The notes: generated by a model not told the origin, from the sequence alone. A stretch of 64,000 bases of DNA from Citrobacter enshiensis (GCF_029338175.1 NZ_CP119862.1:1240001-1304000), one strand, 5' to 3'; numbered from the stretch's first letter, positions 29,993-39,052 are shown. Program-made: numbers and translations.

Positions 29993-30179
29993 CCGTCAGG
30001 TCTCCCGTTAGTATGTTAGATAAGGATAGCTAAAGTTTGCCTGTGAAAGTTGGTACAGGGGCGCTTTACACCAGGAATGCTGAAGAGCATCACAGAATTT
30101 TTAACGTGAGGAACAGATGGCGGCAGTGAAACGCAGCGCATTAACACGCTTTTTCGCTGTTTTATCTTTTGCTTGAGGT

Positions 30180-30204
30180 AAAAAAAACCGCCAATCGCTG
30201 GCGG
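30180..30204 (-). terminator. Terminator of the pentulose ABC operon
   Basis: On the minus strand CCGCCA, a five-base loop and TGGCGG are followed by a run of seven T. It lies 30 bases past the SIS gene, the last gene of the leftward operon. Confidence 0.88.
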
Positions 30205-30233
30205 GGTCGGGAAGGTGAGTAGAAATGCCCTTT

Positions 30234-30839
30234 CTATATTTTCTGTTCCTGGCTCAGCGTTAATCCCACATCACCGCCGGGATGCACGGCCAGCAGGGTT
30301 TCCTTTGAGTATCCACTCTCGCTCATCAGACAAGCGCAGGCGGCATCAAATATCGCCAGTACCAGAATAATTGAGGTGGTTGCCAGCATATTCAGCGGAT
30401 CGGCCTCGCGCTGTACTCCCGTGGAAATAACCAGTCTGGAAGCGCTGGCGATGGCTGAGTTCGGGTTTTCAGTCACGCTAATTATCGGCACATTTTTTTC
30501 GGTAAGCCCTGGCAACAGACGGGTCAGTTCATCCGAATTCCCTCCGCGTGAAAGCATGATCACCAGATCATCGGTGCGTAAAAAACCCAGGTCGCCATGA
30601 GCTGCATCAGTGGCATTGAGGTAAATCGCCGGACGTTCAACGCAGGCGAGCATATGCGCCACTTTACGCGCCGCAATACCGGAGGTGCCCACGCCGGTCA
30701 CCACGATTTTCCCTGTGCAGCTACGCAGTTCGGCCATTAAAGACTGCCAGATCTGCTCATTCAGATGCTGCTGCAGACCGGCGAGGGCATCACTGTAGAG
30801 ATGCCACACGCGGGTGGCCTGAGGCCATGAATCACTCAT
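30234..30839 (-). CDS. SIS-domain sugar-phosphate isomerase, arabinose-5-phosphate isomerase-like
   Basis: A 201-residue single SIS domain. GTSGIAARKVAHM and SRGGNSDEL are the sugar-phosphate binding loops. LAVHPGGDVG near the end resembles the HPxG motif of KdsD/GutQ arabinose-5-phosphate isomerases, but the CBS pair of those enzymes is missing. It overlaps the FGGY kinase gene by four bases (ATGA). A kinase that yields a pentulose 5-phosphate followed by an aldose-ketose isomerase would make a short route into the pentose phosphate pathway. The true substrate cannot be fixed; a hexulose phosphate is also possible. Confidence 0.72.
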   Translation of the reverse strand: MSDSWPQATRVWHLYSDALAGLQQHLNEQIWQSLMAELRSCTGKIVVTGVGTSGIAARKVAHMLACVERPAIYLNATDAAHGDLGFLRTDDLVIMLSRGGNSDELTRLLPGLTEKNVPIISVTENPNSAIASASRLVISTGVQREADPLNMLATTSIILVLAIFDAACACLMSESGYSKETLLAVHPGGDVGLTLSQEQKI

Positions 30840-32473
30840 GCCTCCTCCTGCATCAGTTGGCGGTATTTCATATGGTCCTGATACATCTCGTGGAAAACCC
30901 GATATTTGCGATCGTAATACTGCTTAATTCGGTTGGTTTGCGGGGTGACCGTTTTACCAATTCGGCTCATGGCCGACATCGCTTCAGGGAAGGTATCGAA
31001 TACGCCCGCCGCGATAGTCCCCATCATTGCGCCGCCCAGCAGCATGGCTTCACTCTCTTCCGGCAGCAGCATGGCGCAGCCGGTAGCGTTGGCATGTTCC
31101 TGAACGAAAATCGGGTTTTTGGTGCCGCCGCCGCTGGCCATAATCGTATCAATGGTGTAACCGCTTTGATTCATCGTTTCGATGATATGACGAGTCCCCA
31201 GGGCAATGGACTGGATGGTCGCCAGATACTGTAGCGCCATATCCTCCGGCGTGCGGGACAGCTTAAGTCCGGTGATAGCCCCCGTGAGTGTCGGGTTTGC
31301 ACGCGGTGAGCGGTTGCCGTGGAAATAGGGGAGAATATGCATGTCGCGAGTCAGAAACGCGATATCTTCCGGCTCGCCGGCCATTTTGCGCAACAGCGCA
31401 TTCAGCACTTCGTAAATGGTCTGTCCCTGCGATTTTGCCTGTGCCAGCAGGGTATCGTAGCAAGGGTGCGACTGAATAACATGGTCGATTAACGCCCCTG
31501 TTGCTGACTGCCCGCCTTCGTTGAGCCAGTATTCCGGCAGGACGGCAGAGTAGTAAGGACCCCAGACGCCGCCGATAAAACGCGGTTCTTTGGAAATTGC
31601 CATATGACCGGTGGAGGTACCGCCAATCAGCGCAACACGGCGGTCGAAATCTGCTACCTCGCCAGAAACGCCGCAGGCACCAAGGGTGCCGAGCGTACCG
31701 GCGTGTGCGTCAATAATCGATACGCTGACCGCGGTTCCTGGAATCAGCCCCATTTCGCTGGCGGCACGCGTGGAGAGTCCATGACCGAGCGGTTCACCCA
31801 TGGTTTTTACGTAGCGGCCAATTTTTTCCGCATCGTGCTCCAGCAAGTCTTCCAGCCCAATCTGGCGGAAATAGCTGGCATCCCATTTGTCCTCATGGCC
31901 CATATAGGTCCATTTACACACCGTTGAGCACAGTGAACGTGTGTCATCCCCGGTGGCGCGCCAGGTCAGGAAATCAGGCAAGTCAAAATAGTAGCCCGCA
32001 TTCGCCCAGGTGTTGGGCATATGCTGTTTCAGCCACAGCAGTTTTGGCGTTTGCATTTCCGGCGAAATAATCCCGCCGACGTAGTCCAGCACCCGATGAT
32101 GCAGCGCGTTAATTCGCTCTGCCTGGGTGATGGCGCGGTGATCCATCCACACAATAATGTTCTGCTCGCTGCGCCCGGAGGGGCTGACAGTCAGTGGTTT
32201 ACCGTCTTTATCCAGCACCACCAGCGAACAGGTGGCATCGAAGCCCAGACCTTTAACCTGAATCGGGTTGATATCTGACTGGTTAATCGCATCGCGAACC
32301 GCGTTACACACGGCCTGCCAGATGTTATCAGAGGACTGCTCAACAAAATCAGCCTGCGGGCGGTAAATCTCAATAGCCCGACTGGCCTGACCGACCATCC
32401 TGCCGTTGAGATCAAACACGCCAGCACGGGCGCTCCCGGTTCCTACATCCACACCGATAAAGTAACTTGCCAT
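30836..32473 (-). CDS. FGGY-family pentulose kinase
   Basis: A 545-residue cytoplasmic carbohydrate kinase with both FGGY halves: N-terminal ATP loop GVDVGTGSARAGVFD, the substrate region (VWMDHRA; PKLLWLKQHMP), a second phosphate loop (LIGGTSTGHMAI) and the adenosine motif ASGGGTKNP. The length and motifs fit the pentulose kinase subgroup that includes D-ribulokinases, rather than xylulokinase or glycerol kinase. It lies 17 bases after a permease gene and overlaps the SIS gene, so it phosphorylates the imported sugar or its product. D-ribulose is a reasonable guess, not shown. Confidence 0.82.
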   Translation of the reverse strand: MASYFIGVDVGTGSARAGVFDLNGRMVGQASRAIEIYRPQADFVEQSSDNIWQAVCNAVRDAINQSDINPIQVKGLGFDATCSLVVLDKDGKPLTVSPSGRSEQNIIVWMDHRAITQAERINALHHRVLDYVGGIISPEMQTPKLLWLKQHMPNTWANAGYYFDLPDFLTWRATGDDTRSLCSTVCKWTYMGHEDKWDASYFRQIGLEDLLEHDAEKIGRYVKTMGEPLGHGLSTRAASEMGLIPGTAVSVSIIDAHAGTLGTLGACGVSGEVADFDRRVALIGGTSTGHMAISKEPRFIGGVWGPYYSAVLPEYWLNEGGQSATGALIDHVIQSHPCYDTLLAQAKSQGQTIYEVLNALLRKMAGEPEDIAFLTRDMHILPYFHGNRSPRANPTLTGAITGLKLSRTPEDMALQYLATIQSIALGTRHIIETMNQSGYTIDTIMASGGGTKNPIFVQEHANATGCAMLLPEESEAMLLGGAMMGTIAAGVFDTFPEAMSAMSRIGKTVTPQTNRIKQYYDRKYRVFHEMYQDHMKYRQLMQEEA

Positions 32474-32490
32474 AATTTTTTCTCCTGAAA

Positions 32491-33444
32491 TCAGGCTTTA
32501 CGATTCTGTAATGCAATAAAGAGGATCAGCACCGCGCCCCAGAGCGCCATCGTCAGATAGCTACTGACCCCCAGCAAGTTAAGGCCGCTTTCCAGCATTT
32601 GCAGCACAATGAGCGCCAGCACCAGGCCGATAATGCGCCCGAAGCCGCCATCCGGGTTGATGCCGCCAAGTACGGAGGCAAGGATGGTGACCAGCAGGTA
32701 TGATTCACCGTATCCGGCTTTTGCCGAGTTGAATTTTGCCATCATCAGAATGGCGGCAACCCAGCCGAGCAGGGCAGAAATGACGTACACGGAAATCTGC
32801 ACCCGAACCGTATTTACACCGCTATAGCGGGTCGCCTGTTCATTGGAGCCGACGAGGTAAAGGCTGCGTCCCAGCGTGGTGTGCTCCAGCAGAACCCACA
32901 GCAAGATGGCCACCAGCAAAAAGAGCAACAGCGCCACAGGGATACCAGCAATCGTGGCGTTACCGAGGTATTGAATCGCGGCCGGGAACCCGGATATGAC
33001 CGTCCCGTTGGAGAGCAGAATATTAAGCCCGGAAATCAGCGTCATCGTGCCGAGCGTGGCGAGAATAGGCGAGACGCCGACCCAGGCGATCAGCGCGCCG
33101 TTCAGCGTGCCAATGGCAACCGCCACGGCGGCACCCGCCAGCAGGGCGAGAACCAGAAACAGTGGGTTATCCGGATGAGTGACGATCACCGCCGCCATCA
33201 CCAGTGAGCAGGCGTTAGCCCCGGCGATAATCGACAGGTTAATGCCGCCGGTCAGCATGGTCATACCCATTCCCAGTGCCAGCATCCCGAGGATCGGTAA
33301 CTGCGAGCCGATGGACTGGAAGTTGGCGACGCTGAAAAAACGGCTGCCGAGCAGGGCCGAGAAGACCAGCGCCACGACGATAATAATCACGCATTGCAGA
33401 CGAATGATGGCATCACCGGGTAAAAATCTGGCGAACGTTTTCAT
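32491..33444 (-). CDS. Ribose-type ABC permease, second subunit
   Basis: A 317-residue inner-membrane permease of the RbsC/AraH/LsrCD family (BPD_transp_2) with about 8-10 hydrophobic segments. GVSPILATLGTMTLISGLN and VTILASVLGGINPDGGFGRI, with the EAA-like loop for the ATPase, are typical. It begins one base after the other permease gene, which suggests coupled translation and a heterodimeric channel, as in LsrCD. Confidence 0.88.
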   Translation of the reverse strand: MKTFARFLPGDAIIRLQCVIIIVVALVFSALLGSRFFSVANFQSIGSQLPILGMLALGMGMTMLTGGINLSIIAGANACSLVMAAVIVTHPDNPLFLVLALLAGAAVAVAIGTLNGALIAWVGVSPILATLGTMTLISGLNILLSNGTVISGFPAAIQYLGNATIAGIPVALLLFLLVAILLWVLLEHTTLGRSLYLVGSNEQATRYSGVNTVRVQISVYVISALLGWVAAILMMAKFNSAKAGYGESYLLVTILASVLGGINPDGGFGRIIGLVLALIVLQMLESGLNLLGVSSYLTMALWGAVLILFIALQNRKA

Positions 33445-33445
33445 C

Positions 33446-34435
33446 TCAAAGCTCCCTTGCCAGTTTGCGTTTTTCGTTCCAGGCCGTGGCGCTAATGCTG
33501 ACCAGAATAATGGCGCCGCTGAAAACGGTGTGCCAGTAAGAGGAGACGCTCAGCAGCGTCAGACCGTTTTGTAAGAAGGCCAGCAGAATAACGCCCAGCA
33601 GCGTACCGGTGAGCGTACCGCGCCCACCGCTCATGCTGGTACCGCCGAGTACCACTGCCGCCAGCACCGTTAGCTCAAAGCCGAGCAGAGAGTTGGGCGC
33701 GACGGATTGGGTGATCTGCGCCTGCACCACGGCGGCAACGCCCGCCAGAATGCCCATGTAGCCATACACATAGAAATGTAGCTTCAGCAGATTCAGTCCC
33801 AGGCGTGACGCCGCGTCGCGGTTGCCGCCCATGGCGTAAACCTGGCGACCGAGGCGGGTATAGTTCATCAGCACGGCGGTAAAAATAATCACCGCTGCCA
33901 GGCACAACAGGGGCAGGGTAAGGCCGTAGTCGTAGCCGTCCGCCGCGGTGAACGAGAACCAGTTGATGCCGTTCATAAACCAGTCCGGGAAGCCGTACAG
34001 CCAGGTGCCTTTGGTGGTGTAAACCAGCAGACCGTAGTAGACGTTCAGCGTGGCGATGGTAATGATGATCGCCGGAACGCGTAGCCAGTAGACCAGAAAA
34101 CCATTGATAAGCCCGAGCAGCAGCCCGACGGCAATGGCGATAACCAGCGCCAGCGCGAAGTTGCCGCCGTGGCCGATAACCCAACTGGCCATCGCATACT
34201 GGGCTATGGCGGTCATGGCCGGAAATGAGATGTCGATACCGCCAGAGATCAACACCACAAACAGCCCGCAGGCGAGGATGCCGAGTATGGCGTAGCTGGT
34301 GGCAACATCCGTCAGGTTCCCCAGTGACAGGAACTCATCGGTGCTGACGCTCAGGCCGACGGCGAGGGCAACCACCAGCAGCCCCAGCCAGAATTCATGT
34401 TGCCCGATTAAACGAGAGAAACGCAGACTATTCAT
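33446..34435 (-). CDS. Ribose-type ABC permease, first subunit
   Basis: A 329-residue permease of the same family. Marks include LVVALAVGLSVSTDEFLS in TM1, RVPAIIITIATLNVYYGLL, and LTVLAAVVLGGTSMSGGRGT, the conserved loop near the C-terminus. Its first codons overlap the end of the ATPase gene by eight bases. With the second permease and the ATPase it should form an importer for a pentose, pentulose or AI-2-like compound. Confidence 0.88.
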   Translation of the reverse strand: MNSLRFSRLIGQHEFWLGLLVVALAVGLSVSTDEFLSLGNLTDVATSYAILGILACGLFVVLISGGIDISFPAMTAIAQYAMASWVIGHGGNFALALVIAIAVGLLLGLINGFLVYWLRVPAIIITIATLNVYYGLLVYTTKGTWLYGFPDWFMNGINWFSFTAADGYDYGLTLPLLCLAAVIIFTAVLMNYTRLGRQVYAMGGNRDAASRLGLNLLKLHFYVYGYMGILAGVAAVVQAQITQSVAPNSLLGFELTVLAAVVLGGTSMSGGRGTLTGTLLGVILLAFLQNGLTLLSVSSYWHTVFSGAIILVSISATAWNEKRKLAREL

Positions 34436-35942
34436 TGATTACCTCGACCACTTCAGCAATCTCCTCTTCACGACAGTGATGAGGATTAAATTCCGCCACC
34501 AGTTTGCCGCGACGCATCACCAGCACGCGATGGCTGTTGTAATACGCTTCCGGAATTTCATCGCAAATCATCAGCACCGCCATCCCCTGTTCGGCCAGAT
34601 CGCGGGCAATCTGGTAAATGCCCTCTTTGTTGGCGATATCGACGCCAACGGTGGGGGAGTCAAGGATCAGAATGCGCGGATGGGTTGCTACCCATTTGGC
34701 AATCGCGATGCGCTGAGCATTTCCGCCGGAAAGCGTTTTAACCGGCAGGTGCGGATCGGACACTTTAATATTCAGTTCGCGGATAAGGTCGGCAACACGT
34801 TGTTGCGCTTTGCCGTGATCGAGCAGACCGCTGCGGGTATGCAGTTTGTCGAATATTGTCACGATGGTATTGTCGTAGATCGACTGCTCCATGATAAGCC
34901 CCTGGGTCAGGCGATCTTCCGAGACATAACCGATCCCGTGTTTGATGGCATCGTGATTATTGCGAAGCTGGACGGGCTGACCGTTAATACGTATTTCACC
35001 GCTTTCCGGGGGCGTCATGCCAAACAGGCTGAGGCAAAGCTCGGTACGCCCGGCGCCAAGCAGGCCGACAATCGAGACAATCTCGCCGCTGTGCAGCGAC
35101 AGATTAATGTTCTGGTATTTTCCTCGACGACTCAGGTCGCGCAGCTCCAGCAGCGGTTCCTGCTCAATGGCCGGTTTCTCTGGCAGCGGGCTGTAGTGGA
35201 AGCGCTGTCCGGTCATCAGGAAGGCCAGTTCGTTGCTGTCCAGCTCGCTGGCAGGGAAAGTGCCCACCAGTTTACCGTCGCGCATGACGCTAATGCGGTC
35301 TGCTACTTCCATGACTTCATCAAGACGGTGGCTGACAAACACCACGCAGATTCCGGCGGCTTTCAGTTCATTAACCACCCGCAGCAGGCCGTTGACTTCC
35401 TGTCGGGTTAACGAGGCGGTAGGTTCATCCATGATAACCAGACGTGCGTCGGCGGCAATCGCGCGGCAGATAGCCACCAGCTGACGGTCAGCGATGGAGA
35501 GTTTCTCGACTTTTTTATCGGGATCGATCGTCACGCCGATGCGCTTCATTGCGGCCAACGCCTGCTGCTTCATGGCACCGCGACGCACCCAGATATCGCC
35601 ACCGGGCAGGTAGCGATTTACCGCAATATTTTCCGCGACGCTAAAATTGGGAAACAATGACAAATCCTGGTAAATAACCTGAATGCCGTAATGTGAAGAA
35701 AGCTGTGGCGTCAGGTGATGGAACAATTTGCCGTCGAGTAAAATCTGCGCCCCTTTTTCAGGGTGATAGACGCCAGAGATCACTTTAATGATGGTGCTCT
35801 TGCCGCAGCCGTTTTGGCCCGCCAGACAGTGAACTTCGCCTTTTTTCAGCGTCAGATTCACGTTATCCAGCGCCAGCACGCCCGGGAATTGTTTGCTGAT
35901 ATTCTCAAGGGTGATAAATGCGGTGGTGTCTGTCATGGACAA
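34428..35942 (-). CDS. Ribose-type ABC ATPase with two nucleotide-binding domains
   Basis: A 504-residue double ATPase like RbsA, MglA or LsrA. The first half has Walker A GQNGCGKST, a signature in LSIADRQLVAI and Walker B RLVIMDEPTASL. The second half has the degenerate Walker A GLLGAGRTEL, signature LSGGNAQRIAIAKW and ILILDSPTVGVD. Degeneracy of one site is normal in this family. It follows the binding-protein gene after 96 bases that contain two hairpins. Confidence 0.92.
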   Translation of the reverse strand: MSMTDTTAFITLENISKQFPGVLALDNVNLTLKKGEVHCLAGQNGCGKSTIIKVISGVYHPEKGAQILLDGKLFHHLTPQLSSHYGIQVIYQDLSLFPNFSVAENIAVNRYLPGGDIWVRRGAMKQQALAAMKRIGVTIDPDKKVEKLSIADRQLVAICRAIAADARLVIMDEPTASLTRQEVNGLLRVVNELKAAGICVVFVSHRLDEVMEVADRISVMRDGKLVGTFPASELDSNELAFLMTGQRFHYSPLPEKPAIEQEPLLELRDLSRRGKYQNINLSLHSGEIVSIVGLLGAGRTELCLSLFGMTPPESGEIRINGQPVQLRNNHDAIKHGIGYVSEDRLTQGLIMEQSIYDNTIVTIFDKLHTRSGLLDHGKAQQRVADLIRELNIKVSDPHLPVKTLSGGNAQRIAIAKWVATHPRILILDSPTVGVDIANKEGIYQIARDLAEQGMAVLMICDEIPEAYYNSHRVLVMRRGKLVAEFNPHHCREEEIAEVVEVINE

Positions 35943-35952
35943 TACCCCTGCG

Positions 35953-36012
35953 AGCGTCCTGGTGGACGCTGAGTGTTAGTGTTGTGGATAACGCCGACCA
36001 GGCGGTCGGCGT
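35953..36012 (-). other. Two hairpins between binding-protein and ATPase genes
   Basis: AGCGTCC/GGACGCT (35953-35970, 4-base loop) and ACGCCGACC/GGTCGGCGT (35991-36012, 4-base loop) are both perfect stems. No T-run follows. Such structures after periplasmic binding-protein genes protect the upstream mRNA and lower downstream expression, giving an excess of binding protein. Confidence 0.7.
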
Positions 36013-36038
36013 GAGGTTCCCTGGTGTTGGCTAAGGCC

Positions 36039-37022
36039 TTAGAAACCGAGTGATTGTGCGTTGTCTTTGGTGACTTCGAGGATCTTGTTAAAGCGGATCA
36101 CTTTCTTCTCCATGTCGATATCGGCTTTCCCTAAACCATCAATGCTCAGATCGGCGTTGACTTCTTTGCCCTGTAACAGTTGGTCAGCAACCGTGACCAG
36201 CGCGTAGCCCGCGTCTTTCGGATCCCACAGCAGCGCTTTTTTGATATCGCCGCGCATCAGGTAAGGTGCAGCCTGTGCTGGCATGGCAATACCGACGACG
36301 GCAATCTTATCCTTGGCGCGTTTTTTCTGCACCGCCTGTCCTGCACCGATTGGTCCCAGCGAACCGAAACCAATAATGCCCTTCATCTGCGGATAGGTTT
36401 TCATCAGGTCAAGCGTTGTGGAGTAGGACTTATCGATACTCTCTGCGACCGGCAGGCGTGAGGTAACTTCGAACATCTCTGGGTATTTTTCTTTTTGATA
36501 CTTAATCGCATAGTCAGCCCACGCGTTATGCAACGGCACCGTCAGCGATCCGACATAGATGGCATAACCCCCTTTACCACCCATATTTTTCGCCAACTCA
36601 TCGACGTTGGCCTGCGCGTATTTTTCACTGTCGATGGTTTCGATATCCCACTGACCGATGTGCTCGTCCGGGGATTCGTGCGTCAGGACGACGATGCCTT
36701 TATCGCGCGCTTTTTTCAGTACCGGCTCAAGGACTTTGGCATCATTCGGTACCACGATGATCGCATTGACGTTTTTGGCGATCAGATCTTCAATCACTTT
36801 CACCTGCTGCGCCGGATCCGGCGTAGAAGGACCGGTCTGGTAGGCGTTCACATCCAGTTTTTTTGCTGCTTCATTGACGCCGGTTTCCATCCGGTTAAAC
36901 CAGGGAATACCGGTGACTTTGGCAACCACAGCAATCTCATATTTTTCCGCCGCAAAGGACGTGCCGGACAACATGCATGCAGAAACCAGGGTTGCACTGA
37001 GTAATGCGAGTTTGAATTTCAT
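36039..37022 (-). CDS. Periplasmic sugar-binding protein (LsrB/ribose-binding type)
   Basis: A 327-residue type I periplasmic binding protein. Residues 1-24 are a signal peptide cut at SFA-A. The mature part has two Rossmann-like lobes; YQTGPSTPDPAQQVKVIEDL and NAIIVVPNDAKVLEPVL resemble AI-2 binding LsrB more than RbsB, and it lies far from K-12 YphF. It is first in the leftward operon and should define its substrate. LsrB-like sequence alone does not show AI-2 binding: no lsrF, lsrG or lsrR lies nearby, and an FGGY pentulose kinase accompanies it. Confidence 0.85.
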   Translation of the reverse strand: MKFKLALLSATLVSACMLSGTSFAAEKYEIAVVAKVTGIPWFNRMETGVNEAAKKLDVNAYQTGPSTPDPAQQVKVIEDLIAKNVNAIIVVPNDAKVLEPVLKKARDKGIVVLTHESPDEHIGQWDIETIDSEKYAQANVDELAKNMGGKGGYAIYVGSLTVPLHNAWADYAIKYQKEKYPEMFEVTSRLPVAESIDKSYSTTLDLMKTYPQMKGIIGFGSLGPIGAGQAVQKKRAKDKIAVVGIAMPAQAAPYLMRGDIKKALLWDPKDAGYALVTVADQLLQGKEVNADLSIDGLGKADIDMEKKVIRFNKILEVTKDNAQSLGF

Positions 37023-37438
37023 CGTTGTACCTTTAGTAGGGGGCAGGGCATGTCACGGCGTGAGGTTAACAACGAAGGGAAGAGGGAATGAATCATAGAT
37101 TTTATAAATGTGATCTATGCCCATTTTTGTAAATTTATCGATAATTCACTGTTATTGTTTGGTTAAATTTGAATGCATTGGTATTCACGTGATTAAATTT
37201 ATTGTTAATAAAACATTGAAATGAAATCATATATTAACAATTTATTATCATTTGACATAAGTTAACGCGTTCATGACGCCGTTTTCGTTTCACCGTCAGA
37301 AAAGAAAGTTTCAGAATTGAGAACTGAATCGAGACCGGAAAACGGTGCTCAACATTTTTTCGTTCAATGATATCCTCACAGCACTTTCGCCAACGACGTC
37401 ATTTCCGTGGCGGTCTGGATTTTTCTCGTGGAGAACTC
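37023..37438. promoter_or_regulatory. Divergent control region between sugar operon and zevA
   Basis: A 416-base, strongly A+T-rich interval without a gene. It holds a perfect inverted repeat CATAGAT-N12-ATCTATG (37094-37119). On the minus strand the same place reads TAGATCACATTT, an exact half of the CRP consensus, with a poor other half. A TATAAA lies within the repeat spacer on the minus strand. TTGACA at 37252-37257 (plus strand) has no good -10 partner. These are candidate operator and promoter parts for the leftward sugar operon; I see no clear Zur box for zevA. Confidence 0.45.
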
Positions 37439-38077
37439 ATGCAACGCGTTAAATGTATTGCCGTAACGTTGTTTCTCGCGGTCCTGTCGTTTGGAGCCGG
37501 AGCGCATCCCCACAGCTTTATTCGTCTGCAAACAGAGATCGTTAGCGAAAATGACCAGTTCGTGGCGCTGAAAATGCGCTGGACGATGGACGAAATCACT
37601 TCTGCCGATCTGCTTTATGATGCGGGCAATGCGAAACCCGGTGATGAAATCTGGAAAAAGCTGGCGGCGGAAGTGATGGCCAACGTACTTGGGCAGCACT
37701 ACTTCACCGAGGTCTGGCATCGCGGACAAAAGGTGAAGTTTAAAAATCGCCCGACGGAATATGGTATGGAGCGTGAGGAACACCAGGCGGTGCTGACGTT
37801 CGTTTTGCCTCTGTCCCAGCCGCAACCGCTTACCGGACAGACCTATCTCATTTCCACGTTTGACCCCAGCTACTACGTGGACATGAGCTATGAAAAGGAC
37901 AGCGATGCGACGTTGCCGCAGACGTTGAGCATGCAGTGCCAGATAGCGATGCACACGCCGATGCCCAATGAAGAGACGCTGAGCTTTGCCCAGTCGCTCG
38001 ATAAAGAAGATGCCCCGCCGGAGGATATGAATTTGGGTCAACAGTTTGCACAGAAGGTGACGCTGACATGTCAGTAA
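37439..38077 (+). CDS. zevA: DUF1007 protein, zinc uptake component ZevA
   Basis: A 212-residue exported protein; the signal peptide ends near GAGA-HPHSF, leaving an HPH metal-binding start typical of DUF1007. In Haemophilus influenzae the homologous ZevA works with the permease ZevB in zinc uptake. I chose ATG 37439 (MQRVKCIAVTLF) because GGAGA lies five bases upstream and it opens a clean signal peptide; the frame is open from 37367 but without a ribosome site. It overlaps zevB by ten bases. The metal is inferred from the family. Confidence 0.82.
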   Translation: MQRVKCIAVTLFLAVLSFGAGAHPHSFIRLQTEIVSENDQFVALKMRWTMDEITSADLLYDAGNAKPGDEIWKKLAAEVMANVLGQHYFTEVWHRGQKVKFKNRPTEYGMEREEHQAVLTFVLPLSQPQPLTGQTYLISTFDPSYYVDMSYEKDSDATLPQTLSMQCQIAMHTPMPNEETLSFAQSLDKEDAPPEDMNLGQQFAQKVTLTCQ

Positions 38078-39048
38078 TGTACTCATTACGTCGTCGCCCG
38101 CGACGTTGGTGGGCACTGTGGCCGCTGGCGCTCTTCGTATTACTGGCCGTCGGCGGCGGATATTGCTTGTGGCAGAACTGGCCGCAGGTGATGGTGAAAA
38201 GCATTCTCTGGCAACGAGAAGTGAACCAGCAGATAAGCGGTTTGCTGAAAGCGGTGGCGGAGAACCCGGCACAGGCAGGTGGTTCGCTACTGTTGTTTAG
38301 TTTTACGTATGGCGTGCTGCATGCGCTGGGACCGGGGCATGGAAAAGTGGTGATCACCACCTGGCTGGCGACACATCCCTCAAAGCTGAAATCCAGTATC
38401 GGCCTGACGCTGGCCTCTTCCTTATTACAGGGACTGGTGGCGATTGGGCTGGTGGTTGTGGTGCTAACGGTACTGCAACTGCCCGCGCGGCAACTGCATA
38501 TGAGCAGTTTCTGGCTGGAGAAAGGGAGTTATGCGTTGGTTGGCGTACTGGGTATTTTGCTGTGCTGGCGGGCGTTGAAAAAATTACGCATGCTGCTGCG
38601 TCGACCGAAATTTACCGCCTTCGCGCCGCATCATGTGCATCATGAAAACTGTGGTTGTGGACATCAGCATTTGCCCAATCCTGAACAGATGCAGAGCGGG
38701 GATGACTGGCGCGCCCGGCTGATGATTATTCTGTCGATGGGGATGCGTCCCTGTTCTGGCGCGATCATGGTGCTGTTGTTCAGCAAAGTGATTGGCGTCT
38801 TTAGTTGGGGAATGGCGTCGGCGCTGGCGATGGCGGCAGGCACCTCTTTAACGATAACCTCTCTGGCCTTGCTGGTGCACAGTTTTCGTACGCTGGCGGT
38901 CAAGTTGAGTGGTAACCGAGCGCCGGTATTATGGCGACAGGTTGGCTGGACAACGCTGGCATTAGCCGGTGGTGCGGTTTTGATTGTTGCTGCCGTAGTA
39001 ATGTGGGTGAGTGCGGTGCCGGTGGGAAGGGGATTACGACCGTTTTAA
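38068..39048 (+). CDS. zevB: NiCoT-like zinc permease ZevB
   Basis: A 326-residue inner-membrane protein of the NicO/RcnA-like group with about 6-7 hydrophobic segments. HALGPGHGK in an early helix is the family metal motif, and a loop near 190-204 is rich in His and Cys (HHVHHENCGCGHQH). The ATG is inside the zevA 3' end with AAGGTGA seven bases before it. Paired with zevA it most likely imports zinc; family members also move nickel or cobalt, in or out. Confidence 0.82.
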   Translation: MSVMYSLRRRPRRWWALWPLALFVLLAVGGGYCLWQNWPQVMVKSILWQREVNQQISGLLKAVAENPAQAGGSLLLFSFTYGVLHALGPGHGKVVITTWLATHPSKLKSSIGLTLASSLLQGLVAIGLVVVVLTVLQLPARQLHMSSFWLEKGSYALVGVLGILLCWRALKKLRMLLRRPKFTAFAPHHVHHENCGCGHQHLPNPEQMQSGDDWRARLMIILSMGMRPCSGAIMVLLFSKVIGVFSWGMASALAMAAGTSLTITSLALLVHSFRTLAVKLSGNRAPVLWRQVGWTTLALAGGAVLIVAAVVMWVSAVPVGRGLRPF

Positions 39049-39052
39049 AAAA

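Noticed and set aside
30234-30839. Calling the SIS protein KdsD or GutQ
   Set aside because: It has the isomerase motif but lacks the CBS domains that make up the C-terminal half of both.
34299-35411. A 370-codon plus-strand frame opposite the ABC ATPase
   Set aside because: The minus-strand frame has complete Walker and signature motifs; the opposite frame is a composition shadow without domains.
36039-37022. Calling the binding protein LsrB or YphF
   Set aside because: It resembles LsrB in parts but no lsr genes are near, and it is not colinear with YphF. A general sugar-binding call is safer.
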